A stretch of DNA of 64,000 nucleotides from Heloderma charlesbogerti (taxonomy: Eukaryota; Chordata; Lepidosauria; Squamata; Helodermatidae): the NCBI GenBank assembly GCA_026122225.1, contig JANEZZ010000794.1, forward strand, positions 124,001-188,000, written 5' to 3'. This document shows positions 20,701 to 31,715 of this stretch, in pieces. A program made the position numbers and the translations under genes. The stretch's first letter is position 1. Each line of letters begins with the position of its first letter. The notes beneath the pieces were generated by a model. The model saw only the letters and a list, made by a program, of their open reading frames with translations, ran no database searches and was not told the origin of the DNA.

Positions 20701-23700
20701 CTGGTTGGAGGCAGGCTCAGGAGACCCTCCCTGCACGGGGCCGCCAGGAGGCGCAGGAGCAGGGGGCAGCCACCGCCCGTCTCACCAGATGCTGTCCTTG
20801 GTCTCTGTGGGCAGGAGCCGGCCTGTCTTGTCGATGAACATGTCGATGACCAAGTTGCCGTCCTTCTCGTGTCCCGACTCGAAGTTCGTCACCACGCGTG
20901 TGGGGATCCCAAGGCACCGCATCACTGGAGGGAGAGCAGACGGGAGCTGCCAGCAGGACCCCCGAGTGCCCCCCCTTTCGGCTGGTGCGGAGCCGCACTG
21001 CTGTCTGGAGAGGTGGGGAGCCTTCTGCTGCAGCCCTTCCACCAGGCCCTGCACAGGGGAGCCCTGAGAGGCGGCTGCAGGCGGAGGGGGCTGGCAGGGA
21101 AGCACCCCAAGGCTGCTCCCCCTTCGGCCAATTTGAGCGTGTGTGTGAGTGGGGGGCGTCCGGTGATTCGGGGAGCTGAGCCCCATTCCCAGCAGAGCTA
21201 CTTGGAGCCCGTGGGGCAGCCCCTCTGCCGATTTGGGGGAAAGCAGGAGATCCGGACTTCCCTGAAACCGGCCCAATGCCTCTTCACCGGGCCCAGCTCA
21301 GCCACTGCCGCCACCAGCCCTGCGCCTTGTGCAAGTGCCCCAGGTTGTTCTGTGAGTCTCTGGGTGGCGGAGCCTGCTTGTCCCGCCCCTGGGCAGGTCC
21401 AGAGCTTGAAGGGTCCCGTGAGGCCATCGAGACCGATCCCCACCTCCTGTACCAGCCTCTTTACCAGTTTGTAATGAGGGAAAAAATGGCATTGTTAATG
21501 TTCCCTGCATGGCGAGGTGTTCGCAGTCCCACATGCACGCAAACACCCATCCATCTGTTTCTGTTCTGTTCAACATCCTCAGCACTGTGTACAGTTATTC
21601 ACTATTTCAAAATATATGTGGCTCAGCCAAGAGACCCCCCCCCCGCTCCATCGCTCCCACAGTCTCGCCTTCAGAGGCAACCCACAGGATGTGGAGCAGG
21701 AAGACGGGTGGGGCTGCCCAGGCCATTGCTGCCCACATGCCTCGTTGCTCCCATCCGTACCTGTGCATAGCACGGCTGCAAAGACCCAGCATTGCCCATA
21801 CTTGACCGGGTGGCCTCCCGCGTGGTCCCACTGCCTCAGGATGGCTGTGCTGCCGCTCCAGTCGTTTGGACGAACGCCGCCGGAATAATCTTCAGTCCAG
21901 TTCCCCACGAGGACTCCACCGTCATCGTTGCTGTTGATCTGGAAGGAAAAGGAGCGCGGGAGAGGGAGCCCTGTAGCTGCCAGCGCCCTCCCTGAGCCCA
22001 GCGGAGCAGAGCTGCACGAGCGCAGCACCGAAGGCCGGAGGGGACGTGGGGCCCCAGCAGGGGCGGGGCGGGGCAGGGCCTGGCACAACCTCGCTGCCTG
22101 GCACGCCTCGCTCTCCTGGCAGCCGGCAGCCCGGCCCCGGCAGGCGCATCCCTCAGGGTCATGGCCCTGGGAGTGTTCGCGGCGCCGGGTGGCACCAGCA
22201 GCGCTTACCATGGCACTCAGCACCCGGCTGACATAAATGGGGCTGCCGCGCAAGGCACAGTCCCTGGCTGGGTTGTGCCGGAAGTTCAGGCTTCTATCCA
22301 GCAGCCTCAAGCAGATGCCCACGACGTCCTCCTCGAGCTGCGGAGGAAGCGGAGCGGCTCCTCAGCTGCGGGCGGGCAGCCGGCCTTGCGCGCGGGGCAG
22401 GACGCGGGCACTGCCCCCCCGGCAACGGAGGGCCGGGGCCTTCAGGCCCTGCTTGCAAGCCCCCAACTGGCCGCTGTCGGAGAGAGAAGACTGGCCAGGG
22501 GCCCAGCAGAAGCAGGGCCCTCCCAGCGCTGCAGCCAGGTGGTGGGGGGCCCAGGGCAGAGCAGCTGGGGTGACCACATGGTGGGCAGGCGGGCCACACC
22601 TGGAAGTCTCCTCCTCAAGAACTCAGCAAGGCTGTGGGTGGCTCAGAAACATGTCCAGTCCCAGAAAGCGGGGGGGGGGGGGGGCTCGTCTGCTCAGCCA
22701 GCATAGGCTGACCTTCTCTCTCTGTTGCTGGGCCCCACCTCCTGGGAAAGAGACCCCCACGGCCAGGCCCAGCAAGCACGAATATCCCCTCCCACGGTCA
22801 GAGGAACTGTGCCCTTCCCTGGGATGGGAGTGGGCTTGGGCTGTGCCCCACTGCAACCTGGCCAGGAAAGGGGCAGAGGAAGAGAAAGTGGGGTGGAGAG
22901 AGGCCAGGCAAGCAGGGAGCCTGCCCCCCCCCCCCAGCAGGCAGTACTGCCAGCAGCAGCAGCTCCCGGGGGATACCTGTCCGTAGTTCCAGGCAGCTGG
23001 TTGGATCCACTCCTTGTTCCCCTGGTAGATGAGGCCGTGTTCGTTCAGGATGTATTCCTGCCTCTCCAGTTCGCTCCGCAGATACACATCATCATCTGAG
23101 ACAGGGCAGTGGGGAAAGGGTTGCTGGAGGCGCCCCTGACACTGCCCGCCCGTCCCCCCTTTCTGGAGCAGCCTCTCCACCCTTCCGAGGGCCTCCCCAT
23201 TTGAGAGGAGCCCCGAAGCCCTTCTGAGCCCTCTCCCTTTCCAGGGCTGCAGCAGCCCCCCTTGCTCCCAGCTTCTCCCAGGGCCTTCCACTCCTGCCAG
23301 CACACGCAGCAGCCAAGCGTCTGCTCCGCTTGGCGGGACAATTGTTTTGGGGAGCCATGAGGCTTGCTGCCCTTCCCAGCGGTGCCCCCCGCCCCTCTGG
23401 CACGGCAAGGGGACGAGTGGGTGGGCCAGCCACCTGGGGCCATCCCAGCATCCGCACCCCCTGCCACGTGTGTCAGGGGCAGGGGCTACCTGAGCTCTGC
23501 TCCTCTCCCTGGTCCTGCCAGGATTTCCCTCACGTCTCTCATGCCCCAGCACAGCTGCTGCACTCGCCTTTCTGAGGAGCCAGAGTCACCCGGGGAACTG
23601 TGCCCTTCCCTGGGATGGGAGTGGGCTTGGGCTGTGCCCCACTGCAGCCTGGCTGGTCTGGCCTCGCCCCAGCCCTGGGATTCCATGGTGACGGGGAGCC

Positions 23701-26277
23701 CAGGGAGGGGGGCAGCAGAAGATGGGCGCCCCGTGCAGCATTTGGAGTGCTGCTGGCAGGGCGCCCATTGGGAATAGCATTTATTGCAAAGCACTTTCAG
23801 AGCCATCAAAGCCTGGCGCTGCCATTAGCCCCCACAACAGTCCTGTGAAGCAGGCCAGTATTATCATCCCTGAGTTGCAGATGGTGGGTGGGGTGGGTGA
23901 AGTGGGGCTTGTCTAAGGCTTCTAGGCTCACAGCTCCCGCATGGGGCAGGATGCCAGAAGCCCTCCCCTGCTCGGGGGGATCCGCTCAGGACTGCTGGCA
24001 CAGCAGACGGCAATTGGAATGCCCTGCCCACCCTACCCCGGCTGCCCTCCTCATCCACAGGCACCGTGGCTGGGGGCAGGTCCTGTACCTGGGCACCAAG
24101 CATTGAAGAGCAGGATGAACTCCCCCAGGTGGTAGGAGGCCGAGGCCTGGCCAGAGTCGATGCGGGTCTTCAGCTGGTAACACCCAATGGGGACCTCGGC
24201 TGGAGCCCAGATGGTGATGTCCGTGGACTGGGGGCCGCTGGAGGTGCAAGAGGCTCTCCAGATGGCCCTTGTGTCCTGCTGGCACTGCCCCACAAGGAAG
24301 ACGGACTGTGTGCCCAACCGTGGCTCTGGCTGTGGCCCTGGGGAGGGAGAGAGGGAGTCCAGGAAGAGGAGAGAGGGGAGGTCCCCACCCAATGGGGTCC
24401 GGCAAAGGCAGGACCATGCAGGGAGGGGGCTTGCAGGGACAGGCTCGGCGACGGGCAGGGAGAGCTGGCTCTGGGGACCCCAGTGCATCAGGCGCTCAGC
24501 CCACTTCTCCAAGCAGTGAGAGGCTCCAGGGGCACAGTGCTTACTGTGCTCTGGCTCCCTCTGGAAGGGCTTACTGGGGGCTTGCTGTGGACGTTTTGCA
24601 AAATTGACCAAGGTGCGGGTTGAGCTGCTGCAGTCCACTGAGCCCCCCCAGCGGGCAGCCCAAGCCGCCTGCTCCTCCCGCGGCCGAGCGCCTGGGAAAG
24701 GCAGCCACCCCCCAGGTGTTCACTGGGCCCGCCCCTGCCGGCTCCAGCTGCCAGAAGCCTGTTCCTTCCACAGGAGCCCCTGACCCGCCCCCCTCGGCTG
24801 ACGGTGGCTGTGCTTCCTCAGAAGGGCTTGGCCAGTGGCTGAGGCCTGCTCTGCGCACAGCGGGCCCCAGGCCGCTCTTCAGAAGCCTCTCCAGGCAGGG
24901 CTGGGAAAGCGCCGGAGCCCCAGCTTCTGCCCCCGCCGCGCGCCCGTTCTGCAAGGGGAACCGCCCCTCCCAAGGCAGCCGGAGCGTCCCACTGGAATTG
25001 GGTGGCGCTTCTGCTACTCTGGCCCTGCCCCTTCTGCCTTTGGCCCGGCCCAGCACTGGGAAGCGCCCTGTCAGCGACGCCCAAAGCCGACGGCGGCCCT
25101 TGGGCTGCAAGAGGCTCCGCGCCCCCGCTCTCAGGCGGGCGCGGGCTGGGCACGCTTCCTCCCTGCCCGGTTTGTGCCAGACTTGCTGCTCCTGAGAACG
25201 GGCACAGGAGATGCTGCTCACCCCACCTCACTGCAGGAGGCGGGCGAGGGGCATTGGCCACATCAAGCTTCCAAGCTGAACTTCGCAGCCCCCAAGCCTC
25301 CTTTTGCGGCGGCGGAGGGACTCTCTGTCCCCGGGTGGCCTCAGGCAGGCTCCAGCTGGCCCTTGGAGCGTGCACAAATGGCACGGAAGGATCCAGAGCA
25401 GCAGCCCCTTCCTGACGGGCAGAACCCGGGCGATCTCACTGGCCAGGCTCCACTTTGCCCCTCTGACGGCACAGTCTGGGAGGCCGCTCTCCCACATGGC
25501 CCAAGTTCAGCACCCGCGCGTGCCCCGGCAAGGCCCGCCGCATTCCTCCTCTCAGGCTTCGTGTCCCCCGACTGTCCTCCGAGGCCCTCCGGGCACTGTC
25601 CACAGGTGCCCACAGAACGTGCTGCCAGGAAGCGCTGCTCTGCTGGAAGGCAGGCAGCGAGTAATGGTCCAGAGCAGCTGCACCGGGGAGCGGGGAGCCA
25701 GGCCCAGGGCGGCAGCAGGGGCTGCCACACACCTGGGCAGGAAGCGGGGGTGGCCTGGGGCCCTCCTGCGGTCCTGCCCCGCCCTGGTGCCCAGGAGGGC
25801 CAGCGCTGGTGGGGCTGAGCAGGCCCTTGGCACACAGCCACCCCCCACCGCCCGGCTCACCCGTCTCTGCAATCAGGTACATGCAGTCCAGCCCAGGCTG
25901 GTAGGGCCTGGAGTGGAAGTGGAGGGTGACGGTGAACGGCTGCCCCCTCCGCACGATCAGCTGCTCGCTGCCCATCTCCGCTGTGTGGTGCTGCAGGCTG
26001 TTGCTGGGGCTCTGCCAGTCGATGGAGGCCAGCTGCAGTTCTAGGGAGGGCCCAGGGAGGGCAGGCACACTGGGTGGGCTGCTTCGGGAGGCCCACGCCT
26101 CGGAGCGGAGCCGGGCCCTGCACACGCGCCCTTGCCCTGCTCCTTGGCACACGCCTGCCCATCCTCGCCGTGGACCACGCACACGTGCAGGGCCTTGCTC
26201 GCCCGCAGGAGCAGCCCAGGGGGCTGCAAAGCTTTGCCGGGCTCTCCTCCCCCACCCCAGGACTTACCTCCAGCCAT
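16821..26277 (-). CDS. TGM5: Protein-glutamine gamma-glutamyltransferase 5 (transglutaminase 5), 13 exons, complete
   Basis: Exons in transcript order: 26268-26277, 25861-26040, 24089-24337, 22977-23095, 22209-22337, 21761-21938, 20786-20924, 20203-20306, 19888-20127, 18967-19302, 18683-18843, 18439-18572, 16821-17001. All have GT-AG borders and compatible phases. They sum to 2,160 nt, giving 719 aa; human TGM5 is about 720. Domains: N-terminal beta-sandwich (about 5-145), catalytic core (about 150-480), two C-terminal beta-barrels (about 500-719). The triad is Cys279 in YGQCWVFA, His338 in NFHVWNESW and Asp361 in VVDATPQE. Transglutaminases make calcium-dependent isopeptide cross-links between Gln and Lys; TGM5 acts in cornifying epidermis. 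FQPGLD-like wording in exon 2 ([15 protein letters not shown]) and [11 protein letters not shown] in exon 10 favour TGM5. Position after the EPB42 relic agrees. TGM7 is the main alternative. Confidence 0.85.
17690..17745 (+). mobile_element. SINE body fragment in TGM5 last intron
   Basis: AGCCGTTGCTGCCGGTCAGT and GTGGACTAGATTGGGC resemble the middle of the same SINE family as the copy at 6,130. Only a short piece is present. Confidence 0.45.
17744..17786. repeat. Compound microsatellite (GT)n(GA)n
   Basis: A run of about a dozen GT dinucleotides is followed by about nine GA dinucleotides, directly after the SINE fragment in the intron before the last TGM5 exon. Confidence 0.95.
22803..22862. 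repeat. Direct repeat copy 1 flanking TGM5 exon 4
   Basis: About 60 bp starting GGAACTGTGCCCTTCCCTGG recurs at 23,594-23,653 with a single A/G difference before the copies diverge. Copy 1 lies in intron 4, downstream of exon 4 on the transcript. Confidence 0.85.
23594..23653. repeat. Direct repeat copy 2 flanking TGM5 exon 4
   Basis: Partner of 22,803-22,862, in intron 3. The two copies are about 790 bp apart in the same orientation with exon 4 (22,977-23,095) between them. Confidence 0.85.
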
Positions 26278-26330
26278 GCTGCCGCCGCTGCTCCGCACAG
26301 CTCCTGAACGCCTCCAGGCTGCCTCTGCTC

Positions 26331-26339
26331 CCTTTTAGC
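26331..26339 (-). promoter_or_regulatory. TGM5: TATA-like element upstream of TGM5
   Basis: On the minus strand CTAAAAGGG lies about 54-62 nt before the ATG. A weak TATA-like box is plausible for a tissue-specific epidermal gene, and the resulting 5' UTR would be only about 30 nt. Sequence alone does not prove use. Confidence 0.35.
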
Positions 26340-26344
26340 TGAGG

Positions 26345-28060
26345 AGCCAGAGAGGCGGGGTGTGGCTGCTGGCAGCCCAGCATGACCGATTCACCTCCCT
26401 GCTCAGCCACCCTCCTTCCTGGTGCAGCCACCAGCCCCGAGAGCTGGCCAGGTGTGGGTGGAACTCACACTGGCTGCTGCTGACAGGCCCTTCACCGCCC
26501 GTCAGCCCCTGCTTGCTCAGGCGGAGCCAGAGGGCTGGCTGGAAGCCCCCTGCCAGCAGGGCATGAGCTCACGGGGGTGGGCCCCCCGTGGCCGGGGGGG
26601 CGGGTGCAACCGTGCGTGAACGAGTGGCCATGTGGCGCCTCGGGTCCCCGCCCTGGATCCTGCCTCTGTGCAGGGGCTGCCCGAGAAGGCACCCTGCTGG
26701 CAAGGCCGCCGCCCCCCCAGGGCCCCAGGGCGCTGCTGCCAGCCCAGCCTCAGAGAGCACCGCCGCCACCCACAGAACACGTCCACGCCGGTGCTCTGCT
26801 CTTCGGAAGATGGCCCAAAGTCCGTCACTCCTGTTTCTCCTTGAGGCTGCAACTGGCAGCAGAGGAAGATGAGGGGGAATCCTCCGGAGGGGACCGAGCG
26901 CGCCCACTTCTCTTCTTGCAGCTGGAGTGTGCGGAGCCCTGTGGGCAGAAAAGCTGCCATCCCTCCAAGGGCTGCTGGTGTCCCCCTGGAGAAGCAGGGG
27001 CTGGAGCACGGGGCTGCCAGGAAGCACCTGGGGGGCATGCTGCGGAGAAGCTCCCGAGCCACATGCCCCGTGTGCTTCCCTTCTCCCAGCCTCCTCTGCT
27101 TCTCTCTCCCACAGGCCCAACAAAGCTGCCGCTACTGCCCTTCCTTGGTTCGGTTCCCCCAAAGGGGTCCTGCTAAGGGGAAGCCCTCCACAGCGGCTGC
27201 CAGGCCCCCTGGCAAGGCCAACTGCGCCAGGCCAGCCCCACGGGTCCAACTGCGTCCCCTCGATGGCACCCTTGGCAGAAATGGGGCCCTCACGGCAGCA
27301 GCCATCGTGCCCTGCTGTGGGCAGGCCAGGACCTGCCTGACAGAGGAGCCTCCTCTTCAGGAAAAGCCTCTGTCTGCGGTTTCTCACTCTCTTTGCTTCT
27401 CCCCTGCCAAGAATGCCGACCTGCAGAGCCTTCCTTCCCTCCTGCCTTCCTTCTGAGGGAGCGGGCAGTCTCTCCTGCACCAGCCTGCCCTCCCAAAGGC
27501 CCGAAACCGGGCCTGGCTGCCTCCTGTTTGCAGCACCTTCCCTCCCATGGGGGAGGCCAAGGATTCCTCGCTTGGAATGGCCCAGCCATTGCCCCACTTG
27601 CGTTTCCTCCCTGGGCTCTGGACCATCAGCCCGCCTTCCAGACGCTGCTCCTGAGGTTGCCTGGGCCTTGTTTTCCCCGGCCGGCCTGTCCCCTCTTCCC
27701 TCTGGCAGTGATGAGGCCGCTCCCTCCATCCCCGGAAGTTCTCCTTGTCCCCTTCTGGACCCCAAAGGCCTCAGGGGCACCTCTCCACCCTGTCCCAGCA
27801 GGCTGGCCCACCTCACACCTGCCATGCACCCCTTACCTCCCCAAAGCAGCAGGGCTTTTTCAAGAGGAGATCTGGAAGTGCGCAGCGGTATGGGGCTGCA
27901 GCTCACACACAGAGCACATGCTGCTAAAACACCCCTGCGCATTTTGGCTGTGTGTGTGCAGTGCCTGGCTGCTTAGAGGCACATTCCGTGACATTTGGAA
28001 GGCTACACAGGTTGGGAGGAAACCCCATCAGAGGCAGTATGCCTAGATACACCCGTTGCT
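26345..28060. other. Upstream flank of TGM5, nothing recognised
   Basis: GC-rich, apparently single-copy sequence with no recognised exon, RNA gene or repeat. It would contain any upstream control region of TGM5. Confidence 0.4.
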
Positions 28061-28069
28061 GGGGAACAG

Positions 28070-28500
28070 AGGGGAAATGCTAGATCCATTCAGGCCTGGT
28101 TATGGGACAGAGACTGCTTTGGTTGCCCTGGTGGACGATCTGTGCTGGGAACTGGAGAGGGGGGAGAGTGTCCCTGTTGGTTCTGCTGGACCACTCACTA
28201 GCTTTTGATACCATCAATCTTGGTATCCTTCTGAGGCATTGGTCTGAGATGGGACTGGGAGGCACTGCTACATGGTGGCTCTGGTCCTTGGAGGGGTGAT
28301 CTCAGAACGTGGTGCTGGAGGATTCCTGTTTGGCACTGCGGCTGCTGGCCTGTGTTGTCCCTCAGGGCTCCATCTTATCCCTCATTCTATTTAACATATA
28401 CATGAAACCACTCGGAGAAATTCCAGAGTCTGGGGTTTGGTGAAGACACCCAACTCTATCTCTCTTTTCCATCCAAATCCAAGGAAGTAGTTCAAGTTCT
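28070..28500 (+). mobile_element. Old L2 LINE fragment (reverse transcriptase), part 1
   Basis: A degraded reading corresponds to L2 reverse transcriptase: TALVALVDDL-like start, LDHSLAFDTIN, then a VVPQGSILS-type block and LFNIYMKPLGE. Frames shift repeatedly. The element appears to resume at 31,502 (NKLMLNPDKVE), so the CR1 sequence between looks inserted into it. Confidence 0.7.
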
Positions 28501-28502
28501 CG

Positions 28503-28775
28503 AATCATAGAATCATAGAATAGTAGGGTTGGAAGGGGCCCGAGTCCAACCCCCTGCTCAGTGCAGGAATCCAAGTCAGAGCATCCCTGACAGGTGGCTG
28601 TCCAGCCTCATCTTGAATGACTCCAGTGTGGGAGAGCCCACCGCCTCCCTAGGGAATGGGTTCCACTGTCGTTCTGCTCTGACAGTCAGGAGTTTTTTTC
28701 CTGATGTTCAGCCGGAACCTGGCTTCCTGTCACTTGAGCCCATTATTCCGTGTCCTGCACTCTGGCATGATCGAG
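28503..28775 (-). mobile_element. CR1 3' end, 5'-truncated
   Basis: Starts with doubled AATCATAG and the CR1 3' terminal sequence and runs back to the last codons of ORF2. Confidence 0.85.
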
Positions 28776-29055
28776 AAGATCATGTTGGTTCACGTGAGCG
28801 GTACATGCGTACCCATCACTCCAAAATGGTGGCCAGAGCGAAGTTGGTCCTCCCCCAAGACCCCCCCCCAGCCCTTGGGCACTGAGTCCGAAAGCAACTG
28901 TTGTGAACATAACGAAGCTGCAAAACTATGATTAAATAAATGAAAACGCCCCCCTGTTCCTCTGTAACTGTGCAGCTGCGAAGGGATGGGGGGAGTAAAG
29001 GGGCATCACAGAGCGACGCAGGCACTACACACGCTCACAACACGCCCACCGCAGA
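28776..29055. other. Spacer between two CR1 copies, nothing recognised
   Basis: AT-richer sequence with no recognisable reading frame or repeat family, lying between CR1 pieces that cover overlapping parts of the element. Confidence 0.4.
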
Positions 29056-30242
29056 CGTTTTTCCTGAGGTTCAGCCGGAATCTGGCTTGTCACTTGAGCC
29101 CATTATTCCGTGTCCTGTATTCTGCGATGACAAAGAAGAGATCCTGGCCTTCCTCTCTGTGACAACGTTTCAAGTACTTGAAGAGCGCTATCCTGTCTCC
29201 CCTCAGTCTTCTCTTCTCAAGGCTAAACATGCCCAGTTCTTTCAGTCTCTCTTCACAGGGCTTTGTTTCCAGTCCGTTGATCATCTTTGTTGCCCTCCTC
29301 TGAACCCTCTCCAATCTGTCTGCATCCTGCTTAAAGTGTGGTGCCCAGAACTGGACACAGTACTCCAGATGAGGCCTAACCAGTGCTGAGTAGAGGGGAA
29401 TTAGTACTTGCCGGGATTTGGAAGCTATGCTTCTATGAATGCAGCCCAAAAGAGCATTGGCCTTTTTTGCAGCCACATCACATTCTTGGCTCATCTTCAG
29501 CTTGTGATCGACAACAATTCCAAGATCTTTCTTGCTTGTTGTGTGGTTGAGCCACGTATCCCCCATCTTGTAACTGTGCATTTGTTTTCTTTTTCCTAGG
29601 TGCAGAACTTGGCATTGATCCCTATTAAATGTCAGTCTGTTGTTTTCTGCCCAGCGCTCCAGTCTACCCAGATCACTTTGAATTATTTCTGTCTTCCAAA
29701 GTATTCGCTATCCCGCCCAATGTTGTGTCATCTGCAAATTTGATCAGCATGCCCTGCACCTCCTCCTCCAAGTCATTCATAAAAATGTGGAAGAGCACTG
29801 GGCCCAGGACTGAGCCCTGCGGTACCCCGCTTGTGACCTCTCCCCAGTTTGAGAAGGTCCCATTGATAAGCACACTTTGAGTCCGATTCTGTAGCCAACT
29901 GTGGATCCACCGGATCGTTGTTTCATCTCGCCCACTTTGAGCTAGTTTTCTCCTCAGGATATCATGGGGCACTTTGTCGAAAGCTTTGCTGAAGTCGAGG
30001 TATATGATGTCTACAGCATTCCCACGGTCTACAAGGGAGGTGACTTGATCCAAAAATGAGATCAGATTTGTCTGGCAGGACTTGTTTTGGACAAATCCAT
30101 GTTGGCATCGAGTAATCCCAGCATTGTTGTCAAGGTGCTTCCAGATGGATTGCTTTCTAATCTGCTCCAGAATTTCCCCAGGGATTGATGTCAGACTGAC
30201 TGGTCTGTAGTTCCTCCTTTTTGAAGATAGGGACCACAATAG
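29056..30242 (-). mobile_element. CR1 ORF2 reverse transcriptase and C-terminus, outer part of nested copy
   Basis: Minus-strand reading contains the CR1 reverse transcriptase blocks YLDFSKAFDKVPHD, GVPQGSVLGPVLF and FADDT, and the conserved C-terminal region of ORF2. The element is interrupted by an L2-type tail and continues at 30,521-31,501. Confidence 0.9.
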
Positions 30243-30520
30243 CGTGTTGGTGCTAAGGTGGCCCCCTTCCTGTGGAATTCCCTGCCTTTAGAGGTCAGGA
30301 AGGCACCATCTTTCCGGAGCCTCCTAAAGACATTGTTATTTCAAGAGGCCTTCCTTGCATGACCAGCTGTGGTTTGTTAAATTCCCTTTTATTGGGGTTT
30401 GCTTTTAAAAAATGTTTTAACTTTTTTAACCTGCAGTTTTATTATTTTACTGTGTTGTTAACCGCTCCGAAATCTTCTGATGTGGAGCAGTATATAAATA
30501 TTCCAAATAAATAAATAAAT
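30243..30520 (+). mobile_element. L2-type LINE 3' tail inserted in CR1
   Basis: Plus-strand reading starts with wording like WNSLPLEVRKAPSFRSLKTL, typical of the L2 ORF2 C-terminus. It runs through an AT-rich 3' UTR to an (AAATA)n tail. CR1 sequence is continuous across it, and a short ATAGC occurs at both edges as a possible target duplication. Confidence 0.75.
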
Positions 30521-31501
30521 AGCCCTCCTCCAGTCATCTGGCACTTCCCCCGTCCTCCATGATTGCTCAAAGAGAATAGACAGCGGTTCTGAGAGTTCTT
30601 CTGCCAGTTCCTTTATTACTCTAGGATGCAGTTCATCTGGCCCTGGACAGGTGAACTCATTGAAAGTAATGAGGTGTTCCTTGATCATATGCCTATCGAT
30701 CTCAAGCTGCAATCCTGCCCCTTCAGCCTGTACTTCGCCTTTGCCAGGGGGGTCATAGACCCTCTTTTGGGAGAAGACTGAGCCAAAGTAGGAATTGAGC
30801 ACCTCTGCCTTTTCTTTGTCATCTCTTATCATTTTGCCATCCTTATTTAATGGCTGAACTACCATTTCTTTCCTCTGCCTTTTACTCTGCGTATAGCTGA
30901 AGAAAGCCTTTTTGTTGCTTTCAGCCTCCCTCGCTAACCTCACCTCGTTCTCAGCTTTAGCCTTCCTGACGCCATCCCTGCAGTTCTGTGCTACCTGCCT
31001 GTACTCTTCCTTTGTTACTTGGCCTTCCTTCCACTTCCTAGATGTGTCCTTTTTTGTTTTCAGGTCATCCCTAAGGTTTTTGTGAAGCCACATTGGCTTC
31101 TTCTGTTGTCTTCCACCTTTTCTTCTTGTTGGAATTGTTTGTGATTGTGCCTTGAGAATTTCCTTTTTTAAAAGCTCCCACCCATCTTGGACTCCTTTTC
31201 TCGCTAGCATCACTTGCCATGGGACCTTACTGATCATTGTTCTGAGTGTATTAAAACCAGCTTTCCTAAAATCCAGGGTACGCGTTTGACTACGCTCGGC
31301 TTTTGCTTCCCTTAGAACCAAGAACTCAAGTACAACATGGTTGCTTTCCCCCAGAGTTCCCGTAACTGCTACTTGATGCACTAAGTCATCTCTGTTGGTT
31401 AGGATCAAGTCAAGGATAGCCGATCCTCTAGTTCCTTCCTCTACTTTCTGTAGGAGGAAGTTATCCACCACACAGGTCAGGAATCTCTTGGAGGGGCCAT
31501 G
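30521..31501 (-). mobile_element. CR1 ORF2 endonuclease C-terminus to reverse transcriptase N-terminus
   Basis: Long open minus-strand frame covering the CR1 linker (LILTNRDDLV, GTLGESNHVVLEFLVL) up to SPGPDELHPRVIKELAEELS-type wording. It is the continuation of the copy at 29,056-30,242. Confidence 0.9.
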
Positions 31502-31578
31502 AGGACACTGATTCTAAATCAGTGTCTGGTGTCAAAATGAGGACAAACAAGTTGATGCTTAATCCAGACAAGGTAGAG
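31502..31578 (+). mobile_element. Old L2 LINE fragment, part 2
   Basis: Plus-strand frame reads SGVKMRTNKLMLNPDKVE, the block after the YADD motif in L2. It continues the fragment at 28,070-28,500 across the CR1 insertion and is itself cut by the minus-strand L2 starting at 31,579. Confidence 0.65.
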
Positions 31579-31715
31579 GTTTATTTATTTATTTATTTAT
31601 TTTATTAATCGCCCATCTGACTGGTCACCCAGCCACTCTAGGCGATGTACAACCCCCATAAAACAATGTAAAACAATAAAATTTTACCATAAAATTTGTT
31701 TTTTTTTTTTAAACC

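Noticed and set aside
9970..22683. Poly-C/G runs as functional motifs (for example 9,977-9,987, 18,277-18,292, 22,671-22,683)
   Set aside because: They are intronic homopolymers and likely sites of sequencing length error. None lies at the EPB42 frameshifts.
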